A DNA stretch of 18,245 bases, from the NCBI GenBank assembly GCA_947455385.1, contig CANGNR010000013.1, positions 1-18,245 on the forward strand. The letters run 5' to 3'. The stretch is from Microbacteriaceae bacterium. GTDB taxonomy: Bacteria > Actinomycetota > Actinomycetes > Actinomycetales > Microbacteriaceae. How positions within the stretch are numbered: the first letter of the stretch is position 1; each line of letters starts with the position of its first letter. The translations under genes were made by a program, and so were the position numbers. The notes beneath the pieces were generated by a model, which was given only the letters and a program-made list of their open reading frames with translations, ran no database searches and was not told where the DNA came from. Of this stretch, positions 1 through 7,167 are shown piece by piece.

Positions 1-33
1 CATTGCTCATGCATTCATTCTGCCAGCAGCCGC

Positions 34-57
34 TAACCTAAAGAGCAACCGAAGGAG
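34..57 (+). promoter_or_regulatory. Candidate -10 box and ribosome binding site of the PHP gene
   Basis: A TAACCT hexamer at 34-39 fits the actinobacterial TANNNT -10 pattern. It would start transcription near 46. A good Shine-Dalgarno, AAGGAG at 52-57, lies six bases before the ATG at 64 and fixes that start. No convincing -35 is visible. The Shine-Dalgarno is firm; the promoter is inference. Confidence 0.4.
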
Positions 58-63
58 CATCTC

Positions 64-969
64 ATGCGCATTGATCTTCACTCGCACAGCACCAGATCAG
101 ACGGCAAAGAGAGCGTGACCACGGTTTTTGAGACCGCCAAGGAGTGGGGTGTCGACATCCTGGCCCTGACAGATCACGACACGGCCGCCGGATGGGCTGA
201 GGCAACCGCTGCCGCGCAACGACTCGGGCTGGGCTTCGTGCCCGGCATCGAGGTGACCACCAAGGCTCACTTCGTTGACAAAGGCAAGCGTCACTCATTT
301 TCTGTGCACATGCTGGCCTACCTGCCAAACCCAGAGCACCCAGGGTTTGCATCAGCCCTGGCCCACTCTCTCGAGAGTCGCAAAGCGAGAATCTTGGAAA
401 TGGTGGATGTCATTGCCCCCGACTACCCCATAACGGTGGCTGAGGTGCTCGCGCAGCTCGACGATGGCGCCACCCAGGGCCGTCCCGCAATTGCTGACGC
501 ACTCATGGCAAAGGGCTACTTTGAACGCCGAGACCAAGTTTTCGAAGAACTTTGGGGTGCTCACCAGAATGGCCGCTACTACATACCAAACCGCGGAACA
601 CCAGACACTGTGGATGCCATCAAGTTGATTCGGGAGTCAGGCGGTGTTCCGATAATCGCTCATCCACTGGCTCGAAAGAAATCCGAACGAAGCGGAGCTG
701 AATCCCGTGAGGGAGGGTTTCCGCGCGACCACTTTGTCGAAATGATCGAGGCGGGACTCGCCGGCTTTGAAGTTTTTCACCGTGAAGTCGATGAAGATGC
801 ACGGCAGTGGCTACTCGACCTGGCCGGCGAGTTTGACCTGATCGTGACAGGCGCGAGCGACTATCACGGCAAAGGTGGCAAACCAAACCACCTTGGCGAA
901 AACACAACGGCCCCCGCAATGCTCGAGAGGATTCTCGAGCAGGGCAGAGGCGCGTCAGCGGTTCTTTAG
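64..969 (+). CDS. PHP-domain metal-dependent phosphoesterase (TrpH/YciV-like)
   Basis: A 301-residue PHP-family protein, close to the usual length of the TrpH/YciV (RNase AM) group. Known members use three metals to hydrolyse 3',5'-nucleoside bisphosphates or the 5' ends of short RNAs. The metal-site residues are all present: HSH at H6 and H8 with D13, the LTDHDT segment (D37, H38), E63 in the GIEVT strand, H83, H200 in the AHP motif, and the SDYHG motif (D266, H268). The protein should therefore be catalytic and cytoplasmic. The ATG start is supported by AAGGAG six bases upstream. The gene converges on the DEAD-box helicase with only three bases between stop codons. The family is clear; the exact substrate (nucleotide or RNA end) is inferred from relatives. 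Confidence 0.9.
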   Translation: MRIDLHSHSTRSDGKESVTTVFETAKEWGVDILALTDHDTAAGWAEATAAAQRLGLGFVPGIEVTTKAHFVDKGKRHSFSVHMLAYLPNPEHPGFASALAHSLESRKARILEMVDVIAPDYPITVAEVLAQLDDGATQGRPAIADALMAKGYFERRDQVFEELWGAHQNGRYYIPNRGTPDTVDAIKLIRESGGVPIIAHPLARKKSERSGAESREGGFPRDHFVEMIEAGLAGFEVFHREVDEDARQWLLDLAGEFDLIVTGASDYHGKGGKPNHLGENTTAPAMLERILEQGRGASAVL

Positions 970-972
970 CGG

Positions 973-2421
973 CTAGCTTGAGGCTGGGCCAGAGCCCTGC
1001 GACGAGCCACCGCGAGTGCGGCGGCGGTTGCGGTTGGCAGCCGGACGCTTGTGCTCGTGGTCACCGTGCTGAGGCTGGGCGTGGCCGCCTTCTCGCGGTG
1101 CCGCAGCCGAGCGGTTGCGGTCGCCCGAACGGGCGGCGCCATCGCGTGAGCCGCCTGAGCGCGAACCAGCGTCACGACCTCCGCCGTTGCGGCCGCCGCC
1201 TTGGCGCGAACCGCTTGGCTCGTCGCGCTTAGGGCTCGGTGGCTTGAGCCGCCCCTTGGTTCCGGCGGCAATCTGCAGATCCTCAAAGAGGTGCTTCGAC
1301 GACGAATAGGTCTCGACGGGGTCGGCAACGCCGAGCTGAAGTGCCTCATTGATGTGCTTCCAGCGAGTCAGGTCTTCCCAGTCAACGAAGGTGACCGCGA
1401 TGCCGGTGCGGCCAGCGCGACCGGTTCGGCCGGTGCGGTGCAGGTAGTTCTTTTCATCCTCGGGAACCGTGTAGTTGATCACGTGGGTCACGTCGTCGAC
1501 GTCGATGCCTCGAGCGGCAACCTCGGTCGCAACCAGGATGTCTTTCTTGCCGGCACGGAAGGCCGCCATTGAGCGCTCGCGGGCCTCCTGCGACATGTCG
1601 CCGTGCAGCGCGGTTGCGTTGAAGCCGCGGTCGACCAGCTCTTCAGAAACCTTGCTGGCCTGGCGCTTGGTCTTGCAGAAAATCACGGTCTTGCCGCGGC
1701 CCTCGGCCTGCAGAATTCGGCCAACGACTTCATCTTTGTCGAGCGAGTGCGCGCGATAGATGAACTGCTTAATGTCTGCCTTGGTGTGGCCTTCATCCGG
1801 CTCGTTCGCACGAATGTGCACCGGGCGGTTCTGATACTTGCGCGCGAGCGAAACGATGGCACCGGGCATGGTCGCCGAGAACAGCATCGTCTGGCGTTCA
1901 TCCGGGGTGTAGTTGAAGAGTCGCTCAACGTCTGGCAAGAAGCCAAGGTCGAGCATCTCGTCGGCCTCGTCGAGCACCATGATTTCGATCTTGGTGAGGT
2001 CAAGTTTCTTCTGCTTCGAAAGGTCGATCAGGCGGCCGGGGGTTCCGACGATGATCTGAGCGCCAGACTCGATCTGTGCAATCTGGCCCTCGTAGGCCTT
2101 GCCGCCGTAGATTGCGGCAACGGTGGTCTTGCGGTTGCTGGTGGCAAGTTCGAGGTCTTCTGCAACCTGGATGGCGAGTTCGCGGGTCGGCACAACTACG
2201 AGCGCGCGAGCGCCGAAACCTGGCTCGAGGCCGAGTCGCTGAATCAGCGGAAGGCCGAAGCCGAGGGTCTTGCCGGTTCCAGTTTTAGCCTGGCCGATAA
2301 GGTCCTGGCCGGTTAGCGCGAGCGGAATCGCCTGCTCTTGGATGGGAAACGGTTGGGTGATGCCGCGGGTTTCGAGGGCATCTGCAATGTCTTGGTCAAT
2401 GCCAAGTTCTCTGAAAGTCAA
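973..2421 (-). CDS. DEAD-box ATP-dependent RNA helicase
   Basis: A 482-residue DEAD-box helicase that unwinds RNA secondary structure using ATP. In other actinobacteria such enzymes work in ribosome assembly, RNA decay or cold adaptation. All motifs are intact: Q motif ending at Q28, Walker A (AKTGTGKT, residues 45-52), PTREL near 78-82, GG near 106, TPGR near 127-130, DEAD at 151-154, SAT at 182-184, ARGID, and HRTGRTGRAG in the second RecA domain. The last 90 residues (393-482) are a disordered Arg/Gly/Ser-rich tail that probably binds RNA. The start is TTG at 2421, with AGGAG ten bases upstream and the MTF-x-ELG N-terminus usual in the family. By position it matches RhlE (Rv3211) of M. tuberculosis. 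It is divergent from the ferritin-like gene. Confidence 0.95.
   Translation of the reverse strand: MTFRELGIDQDIADALETRGITQPFPIQEQAIPLALTGQDLIGQAKTGTGKTLGFGLPLIQRLGLEPGFGARALVVVPTRELAIQVAEDLELATSNRKTTVAAIYGGKAYEGQIAQIESGAQIIVGTPGRLIDLSKQKKLDLTKIEIMVLDEADEMLDLGFLPDVERLFNYTPDERQTMLFSATMPGAIVSLARKYQNRPVHIRANEPDEGHTKADIKQFIYRAHSLDKDEVVGRILQAEGRGKTVIFCKTKRQASKVSEELVDRGFNATALHGDMSQEARERSMAAFRAGKKDILVATEVAARGIDVDDVTHVINYTVPEDEKNYLHRTGRTGRAGRTGIAVTFVDWEDLTRWKHINEALQLGVADPVETYSSSKHLFEDLQIAAGTKGRLKPPSPKRDEPSGSRQGGGRNGGGRDAGSRSGGSRDGAARSGDRNRSAAAPREGGHAQPQHGDHEHKRPAANRNRRRTRGGSSQGSGPASS
976..1245 (-). other. Coding region of the helicase's RGG/RS-like low-complexity tail
   Basis: This stretch encodes residues 393-482 of the DEAD-box helicase, rich in Gly, Arg, Ser, Asn and Asp with repeated GGR and SGG units, ending in a basic NRRRTRGG patch. 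Such tails are known to add non-specific RNA binding and can drive condensate formation. The high GC and repeated gcggc/ccgcc words come from the amino-acid bias. I do not see a true tandem DNA repeat. Confidence 0.7.
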
Positions 2422-2431
2422 AAGTGCTTTT

Positions 2432-2452
2432 CTCCTATTTTGTTCAAGTTTA
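2432..2452 (-). promoter_or_regulatory. Candidate promoter -10 and ribosome binding site of the DEAD-box helicase
   Basis: Read on the minus strand, TAAACT (2452 to 2447) is a TANNNT-type -10 that would start RNA near 2440. AGGAG (2436 to 2432) follows and lies ten bases before the TTG start. The -35 position would fall inside the palindromes at 2458-2480. The Shine-Dalgarno is clear; the -10 is inference. Confidence 0.4.
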
Positions 2453-2457
2453 GTCGG

Positions 2458-2480
2458 GGGCTAGGTTTAGCCCGTCGGGC
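2458..2480. repeat. Two overlapping perfect palindromes in the divergent promoter region
   Basis: GGGCTA (2458-2463) pairs perfectly with TAGCCC (2468-2473) around a GGTT loop. A second dyad, GCCCG-T-CGGGC (2470-2480), shares its GCCC. They lie between the start codons of the DEAD-box helicase and the ferritin-like gene, over the expected -35/spacer of the helicase promoter. They could be a regulator-binding operator or alternative hairpins. They do not look like a terminator because no T-run follows on either strand and both flanking genes read outward. Confidence 0.5.
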
Positions 2481-2506
2481 GGGGCTCCGCATCCTTGTTG
2501 CTCTTG

Positions 2507-2518
2507 TATTCTTGAGGG
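2507..2518 (+). promoter_or_regulatory. Candidate leaderless promoter of the ferritin-like gene
   Basis: TATTCT at 2507-2512 is a TANNNT-type -10 exactly six bases before the GTG at 2519, so transcription would begin at or next to the start codon. The only G-rich stretch (GAGGGG, 2514-2519) touches the GTG and is too close to act as a Shine-Dalgarno. This is the usual layout of actinobacterial leaderless genes. No -35 is seen. Confidence 0.45.
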
Positions 2519-3295
2519 GTGTTCGAATGGCTTAAGAAACTGCGTCAGAGCTCGGCTCGCCCCATTGTGGCGGCGCGCGAGCCACGAGTTGGCGGCCGAA
2601 ACACATCGGCGGTCAACCTTCGCCCATACACCCCGGAGCCTCGCGAATACCTCGGGCAGCTTGGTTATCTGCACCTCAGCTACTTCGAGATTCTGACCAA
2701 CGAGCTCAAGTATTCGCCGAACACCCAGTACAAGGCCGAACTATCTGAGGCGGCCGCGCGCGCGTTCGAAAAGTTCCGCTTCATCTCGCGCAAGTTGGCA
2801 GAGGCGGGATTCGACCCGACCGACGCCATGGATCCTTACTCCGAGCGCATCCAGACCTTTCACAGCAACACCTCGGGCATCGACTGGTACGAGGCGATTC
2901 TCAAGATTTATCTGGTGAGCGGTCTGCTCGATGACTTCTATCGACGTCTGGCGGTTGGTCTAAAGCCGGCACTTCGTCAAGAAATCGACGACGCCCTCGA
3001 AGATCCTGGGTTCGAGGAGTTCTCGGTAAAGGTTCTGCTCGAGTCGATGCAAGAAGACCCGACGCTCGGTTCGAGGCTTGCGGTTTGGGGCCGTCGCCTA
3101 ATGGGTGACGCGCTGCTCGAGTTGCGCGCTGCGTTCGATAACCGCAAGTTGGCTGGCATTGCCGCCGATGCAAAGCTTTCGCTGGATGAAGAGCGCGAGG
3201 TTAACCTGGCCGCTTATTCGAAGCTCGAACCGCTGGTGACCGAGTTGATTGGCGCCCACACAATGCGCATGGATGCGCTGGGGCTAACCGCTTAG
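2519..3295 (+). CDS. Ferritin-like-fold protein (Rv3210c/MiaE-like family), no ExxH motif
   Basis: A 258-residue, mostly helical protein resembling the actinobacterial ferritin-like family distantly related to tRNA hydroxylase MiaE. Recognisable landmarks are YLGQLGYLHLSYFE near residues 44-57, the AAARAFEKF helix, AMDPYSERIQTFH, and the D-W-E-x-I-L-K-I-Y-L-V block that begins the third helix. Diiron members use Glu and ExxH ligands, but I find no ExxH anywhere in this sequence, so iron binding is doubtful and the function unknown. The start is GTG, with a probable leaderless promoter. The gene lies beside a DEAD-box helicase and near a DUF3107 gene, as its counterpart does in M. tuberculosis. 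Its TAG overlaps the TAA of the convergent membrane-protein gene. The family call rests on recall of sequence landmarks and on gene order. Confidence 0.75.
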   Translation: MFEWLKKLRQSSARPIVAAREPRVGGRNTSAVNLRPYTPEPREYLGQLGYLHLSYFEILTNELKYSPNTQYKAELSEAAARAFEKFRFISRKLAEAGFDPTDAMDPYSERIQTFHSNTSGIDWYEAILKIYLVSGLLDDFYRRLAVGLKPALRQEIDDALEDPGFEEFSVKVLLESMQEDPTLGSRLAVWGRRLMGDALLELRAAFDNRKLAGIAADAKLSLDEEREVNLAAYSKLEPLVTELIGAHTMRMDALGLTA

Positions 3296-3546
3296 TTTGA
3301 GCGCAGGTGGTGCAGGCGCTTTGAGCCGAACCACATGGCGGCAGGCATGCTTACCATCACGATTGTCCAGATCCAGGCGTCGTTTGAGCTGAGGCCCACC
3401 CAGGTCAGAATCGGCCACAGGATGCCACCCCAAACCAGGCTTACGGCGCCGGGCACCAGGATTCCGTAGTTCTCGCTGTTGAGCGAGATGTATGGGGCGA
3501 CCAGGCCGAGGACGACCGCGTAAACGAGCAAAAACAAGATTTCCAT
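3292..3546 (-). CDS. Small integral membrane protein, function unknown
   Basis: An 84-residue protein with three likely transmembrane helices at about residues 2-20, 28-50 and 56-74, ending in a short basic tail (KRLHHLRSN) that should stay in the cytoplasm. The central AWIWTIVM-x-SMP-x-AMWFG segment is distinctive. I recall similar small proteins in Microbacteriaceae, but no function is known to me. Its ATG overlaps the TAA of the upstream DUF3107 gene by one base (TAATG), so the two are probably translationally coupled. Its stop codon overlaps the stop of the convergent ferritin-like gene (bases 3292-3295), leaving no room for a terminator. A longer open frame in another phase (3284-3592) is a shadow. 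Confidence 0.7.
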   Translation of the reverse strand: MEILFLLVYAVVLGLVAPYISLNSENYGILVPGAVSLVWGGILWPILTWVGLSSNDAWIWTIVMVSMPAAMWFGSKRLHHLRSN

Positions 3547-3770
3547 TAGGCCACGAACCCAACCCTGCGAGTCTCTTCGACCCCGATTTCAACGAACGAA
3601 ATAGATGCAGATGGCACCAGGTAGGTGCGACCCTTGCTGTCGGTCAGTCTTAGCACTCCGCCGTTTGAGGCAACGGCCGCTGCCACTGCCTCTTCGATCA
3701 CGGCTGCACTCTGATCGCTCTCGATGTTGAGCTCGCGAGCCGATTCGCGAATGCCGATTCTGACGTCCAT
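3546..3770 (-). CDS. DUF3107 protein (TB9.4-like)
   Basis: A 74-residue protein of the actinobacterial DUF3107 family, which includes M. tuberculosis TB9.4 (Rv3208A). It begins MDVRIGI and contains the REL-x-IES-x-Q segment, an alanine-rich helix near 24-34, and a C-terminal strand pair with LTDSKGRTYLVP. The family is annotated as ATP-binding in some databases, but I see no Walker motif and its biochemical role is uncertain. AGAAAGG six bases upstream supports the ATG at 3770. It heads a two-gene operon with the membrane protein and is divergent from adnA. Length matches the family. Confidence 0.85.
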   Translation of the reverse strand: MDVRIGIRESARELNIESDQSAAVIEEAVAAAVASNGGVLRLTDSKGRTYLVPSASISFVEIGVEETRRVGFVA

Positions 3771-3776
3771 TTAGAG

Positions 3777-3800
3777 CCTTTCTGCTCAGAGAAAAGACTA
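3777..3800 (-). promoter_or_regulatory. Candidate -10 and ribosome binding site of the DUF3107 gene
   Basis: On the minus strand, TAGTCT (3800 to 3795) fits a -10 box with transcription starting near 3788. AGAAAGG (3783 to 3777) then lies six bases before the ATG. No clear -35 is present. The Shine-Dalgarno is good and the -10 is inferred. Confidence 0.35.
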
Positions 3801-3860
3801 CACATTTGAATTGCCCATAGCGCTCGCGGCCTGCTCGAAACAAAATGTCTGACCGCTGGG

Positions 3861-3866
3861 TATCCT
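3861..3866 (+). promoter_or_regulatory. Candidate leaderless promoter of adnAB
   Basis: TATCCT at 3861-3866 is a TANNNT box seven bases before the adnA ATG at 3874. No Shine-Dalgarno lies between, so the transcript probably starts at or within a base of the ATG. A good -35 is not seen, which is common for leaderless actinobacterial promoters. Any SOS-type operator would have to lie in the 103-base divergent region (3771-3873), and I see none by eye. Confidence 0.45.
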
Positions 3867-3873
3867 TGGGCGC

Positions 3874-6800
3874 ATGGCCAAGACTCAATTCGAACTGCGC
3901 ACCGTTGGTGTTCGCACGACTGAGTTGACCCTAACCGAAGGGCAGCAGTCTGCGGCCGCTCTCGGCGCAGATTCGCTGGCAACGGTAATTGGTGGCCCTG
4001 GCTCGGGCAAGACAACCGCCATAAAGGCAATGTTTCTTCGCCAAGCGCAGGCGGTTGGGGCCGGCTTCGATCCTTCTTCCGTTCTGATTCTCGCCGCCAG
4101 CCGCGACGCAGCCACGCGCCTGCGAGACGAACTCGCCATCGACTTTCAAGGGGCCACCGAGGGGCCGCTGGCTCGAACCGTGAGCTCCTTCGCCTTCGCC
4201 CTGCTTCGAGAGCGCGCGCTTCGCGAGGGCAGCAAACTGCCAGAACTCATCAGCGGAGCAGAGCAAGACCGCATCCTCGCAACGATCATCGAAGAGATGC
4301 GCGATGGAGCCTTCGGCGATCTGTCTTGGCCCAAGCACGTCGATAAAACTGTTCGTCAACTCAACGGTTTCAGGGCAGAGCTGCGAGACCTCCTAATGGT
4401 TTGTCTCGAGCACGATCGGCCGCCGGCAAGGCTGGCCGCCCTTGGTGAGCAGTTCAATAAGCCAGAGTGGCGGGCTGCCGCAGTGCTCTATCAGCGCTAC
4501 CTAGAGGTTCTCGGCACGGCCGAAAATGCGCACCGCTATGACCCGTCGATGCTCATCGTCGAGGCAACAAAATACCTGAGCAAACTCGACCAAGCAGGCG
4601 GCGCATCTTCGCCGGTGCCTGCCCTGCAGCGCATCAAGCTCGTGGTGGTTGACGACGCGCACGAACTTACCCCGTCTGCCCAGGCGTTCCTGCTTGCGCT
4701 GGTGGGTAAGTCGCGCGGCCTCGTCGTCTTTGCCGATCCAGACTCCACCACGCTCGGCTTCAGAGCCGCAGACCCGCACCTATTTGGCAACCTCGTGGAT
4801 CGTGTGGCCGCCATCCAGGCTCGCGCGGCTCAGCGGGTGGTCTTGACGCCGCCGGCTGGCTTGCGAAATCCGGACATTTCGCACGCACTGGGTTTGATCA
4901 CCCCCAAGATTCCGGTGATCTCAGAGTCAAAGCAGCGCCTGGCTGCAGGCAAGCGGTTGGCCCTCGGCAAGTTCGAGTCAAGCCAAGAGACTTCACCGGC
5001 CGGCTTCGAGGCGCACGGTTTCGAGACCGGCATCCAAGAGGCATCCTGGCTTGCTCGCCGACTTCGCGAGTTGCACCTGAATCACGGGGTGGCCTGGCAA
5101 GACATGGCCGTGGTTGCTCGAAGCGGCGAACAACTTGAGCTCCTTTCGCTGGCACTCGCATCAGAGTCGGTGCCAGTTCGAGTGCTTGGCGCGCAAAGCC
5201 CACTCCGAGACGAGTTTGGCTCTCGGCACCTGCTCGAGCTCGCGCAGATTCTCTATTCGGGTCAAGAAATTACCCTCGAGTTGGCACTGCGCCTTCTTCA
5301 GTCGCCCCTCTGCGGGCTAGACAATCTCGCCCTGCGCCGGTTCAAGCGGCAACTGCGTCGGGCAGTGTTCGAAAGCGGGGAGGCCGAAGAAAAATCCAGC
5401 AACGACCTAATAGTCGATGCATTCTCTTCGCGCGGTTCGATGGTCACCTACGATGCTCCCGAGAGCATCCAGGTCGAAGAGTTTCTAAAGGTCTTCTTTG
5501 ACGCCAAAGACCTAATCTCGAGCAATCGGCACACGGTCGAAGACTTGCTGTGGCACCTGTGGAGCAACTCCGATGCGAGCGACCGCTGGTTTGCCGCATC
5601 CCGCGGAACCGGTGAGCTCGCTCTTCAGGCAAACCGAAACCTCGACGCCGTTGTGGCTTTGTTCGGCGCCGCCAATAGATTCGTTGAGCGCACGCCAAAC
5701 GCAAACGGCGCCGAGTTCATCGAGCGCAGTCTCGCCCAGGGTGTGCCAGAAGACTCGCTCTCGCTAAACGCGCGGGCTCGAAACCGAGTCGAGTTGGTCA
5801 CACCTTCGGGCCTAATCGGCAGGCGCTACCGCGTGGTGGCGTTGCCTGGCCTACAAGAGGGCACCTGGCCAAACCTCAAACCTCGATCGAGTCTTCTGTT
5901 GGCGATGTCGCTCGCCACGTACCTGCTGAACCCATCCGTGGCCGTCAAGTCCGAGGCAAATCAGACCGAAACCTTGCCGTCCACCGTGAATCCCGAAATC
6001 GAAGACGAACGAAGGATGCTGCACAAGGCGATTGGTGCAGCAACAGAAAAGGTGCTGATCTCTGCCATCGAAAACGAAGAGAGCCAACTCTCGCAGTTCA
6101 TGAACCTGCTCTTCGAGGAGGTCGAAACCCTCAACTACCAGAGGCCACAGTTCACCCTGCGTGGCATGGCCGGAGAACTGCGCAAGCAGCTTGCCGACCC
6201 TGACTTGCACGACGGCAAAGAGGCCATCGCAATGGCGTTGCTTGAGCTGCACAGCCACAAGGTGCCGGGGGCGCATCCGAGTCAATGGCTTGGGCTTCGC
6301 AACCCATCCACCGCAGAACCCTTGGTCGACCTAACTGACCCAGCGCAGATGGTTCAGGTGTCGCCATCGCAGCTCGAGAAGTTCTTGGATTGCCCGCTTC
6401 ACTGGTTTATTGAGTCGCACGGCGGCAACGAGAACGAGTTTCAGGCTCGCGTCGGCACCCTAATTCACGAGGCTCTCGAGAAGGCCACCAAGGCGGGCTC
6501 CGATTCGGCGACAGAGGCATCCATGTGGCAAACGATCGAGTCCAAGTGGCACAGGCTCGACTTCGAGTCGGAGTGGCTCGAGCAGGCCGAGAAGCGTCGA
6601 GCGGCCCGCATGCTGAACAAGATCGTTCAGTATCTTTCAAACGTTCAGTTCGAGGATGGTTTTGTTGTTCAGACCGAGGCCAGCTTCGACATCGAATATA
6701 ACGGCGTGCGGCTCAGGGGCACCGCAGACCGAGTAGAAATTTTTCCGGATGGCCGGGTGCGCATCGCCGACCTCAAGACCAGTCGCAAGAAGTTGTCTGG

Positions 6801-7167
6801 CCCGCAGGTTGCCAAGCACCCGCAACTGGGGCTCTACCAAATCGCAGCGCAGAACCACGGCTTCGACGACGAACCGGGTTTTCCCGAGACTCCAGAGTTC
6901 GATGGCGCGCTGATCATCGATGTGGGCGACGACAGCGCCAAGTTCAAGCCCGAGGGAACCCCGCAGGGCAAGCTCGACGAAGTCATCGATGACGAGACCG
7001 GCGAGACTTTGCGTCAGTTCATCGACGCCTCAATCGAGTCGGCCCGACTTGGCATGGCTATGCCTGAGCTAAACCTCGCCGCCAAGATCGGCACCCACTG
7101 CTATGACAAGTATTCGTTCGGCAGTTGCCGCATCCACCTGGCAAAGGCGGTGAGCTATGGAGCGTGA
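3874..7167 (+). CDS. adnA: AdnA subunit of the AdnAB helicase-nuclease (decayed motor, active-looking nuclease)
   Basis: This 1097-residue protein is the first subunit of AdnAB, the actinobacterial RecBCD/AddAB counterpart that unwinds and resects double-strand breaks before recombination. The N-terminal UvrD-like domain keeps Walker A (GGPGSGKTT, 40-48) and a DDAHE Walker B (260-264). Later motifs are decayed: FADPDSTTLGF replaces the usual GDPNQAIYG-W, and motif VI (713-726) has Ala where the TR arginine finger belongs. This is as expected, since the mycobacterial AdnA motor is known to be vestigial. The C-terminal RecB-type nuclease keeps H865, D952, D966, K968, Q984 and Y988. The Fe-S site has C840, C1076 and C1085, but K1079 replaces the expected fourth cysteine. 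The gene overlaps adnB by 11 bases. The call rests on motifs, length and gene order. Confidence 0.9.
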   Translation: MAKTQFELRTVGVRTTELTLTEGQQSAAALGADSLATVIGGPGSGKTTAIKAMFLRQAQAVGAGFDPSSVLILAASRDAATRLRDELAIDFQGATEGPLARTVSSFAFALLRERALREGSKLPELISGAEQDRILATIIEEMRDGAFGDLSWPKHVDKTVRQLNGFRAELRDLLMVCLEHDRPPARLAALGEQFNKPEWRAAAVLYQRYLEVLGTAENAHRYDPSMLIVEATKYLSKLDQAGGASSPVPALQRIKLVVVDDAHELTPSAQAFLLALVGKSRGLVVFADPDSTTLGFRAADPHLFGNLVDRVAAIQARAAQRVVLTPPAGLRNPDISHALGLITPKIPVISESKQRLAAGKRLALGKFESSQETSPAGFEAHGFETGIQEASWLARRLRELHLNHGVAWQDMAVVARSGEQLELLSLALASESVPVRVLGAQSPLRDEFGSRHLLELAQILYSGQEITLELALRLLQSPLCGLDNLALRRFKRQLRRAVFESGEAEEKSSNDLIVDAFSSRGSMVTYDAPESIQVEEFLKVFFDAKDLISSNRHTVEDLLWHLWSNSDASDRWFAASRGTGELALQANRNLDAVVALFGAANRFVERTPNANGAEFIERSLAQGVPEDSLSLNARARNRVELVTPSGLIGRRYRVVALPGLQEGTWPNLKPRSSLLLAMSLATYLLNPSVAVKSEANQTETLPSTVNPEIEDERRMLHKAIGAATEKVLISAIENEESQLSQFMNLLFEEVETLNYQRPQFTLRGMAGELRKQLADPDLHDGKEAIAMALLELHSHKVPGAHPSQWLGLRNPSTAEPLVDLTDPAQMVQVSPSQLEKFLDCPLHWFIESHGGNENEFQARVGTLIHEALEKATKAGSDSATEASMWQTIESKWHRLDFESEWLEQAEKRRAARMLNKIVQYLSNVQFEDGFVVQTEASFDIEYNGVRLRGTADRVEIFPDGRVRIADLKTSRKKLSGPQVAKHPQLGLYQIAAQNHGFDDEPGFPETPEFDGALIIDVGDDSAKFKPEGTPQGKLDEVIDDETGETLRQFIDASIESARLGMAMPELNLAAKIGTHCYDKYSFGSCRIHLAKAVSYGA

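Noticed and set aside
1..18. Possible divergent gene starting on the minus strand at the left edge
   Set aside because: Several ATG codons on the minus strand (at 3, 10 and 14) could begin a gene leaving the window, but only a few codons are visible and no ribosome site is clear.
976..1245. Tandem repeat or minisatellite
   Set aside because: The repetitiveness comes from Gly/Arg/Ser codons of the helicase tail; units vary in length and sequence.
1603..2316. Long open frame (237 codons) antisense to the DEAD-box helicase
   Set aside because: It mirrors the codon bias of the real gene on the other strand, has no recognisable domain and no ribosome site; the helicase motifs on the minus strand are complete.
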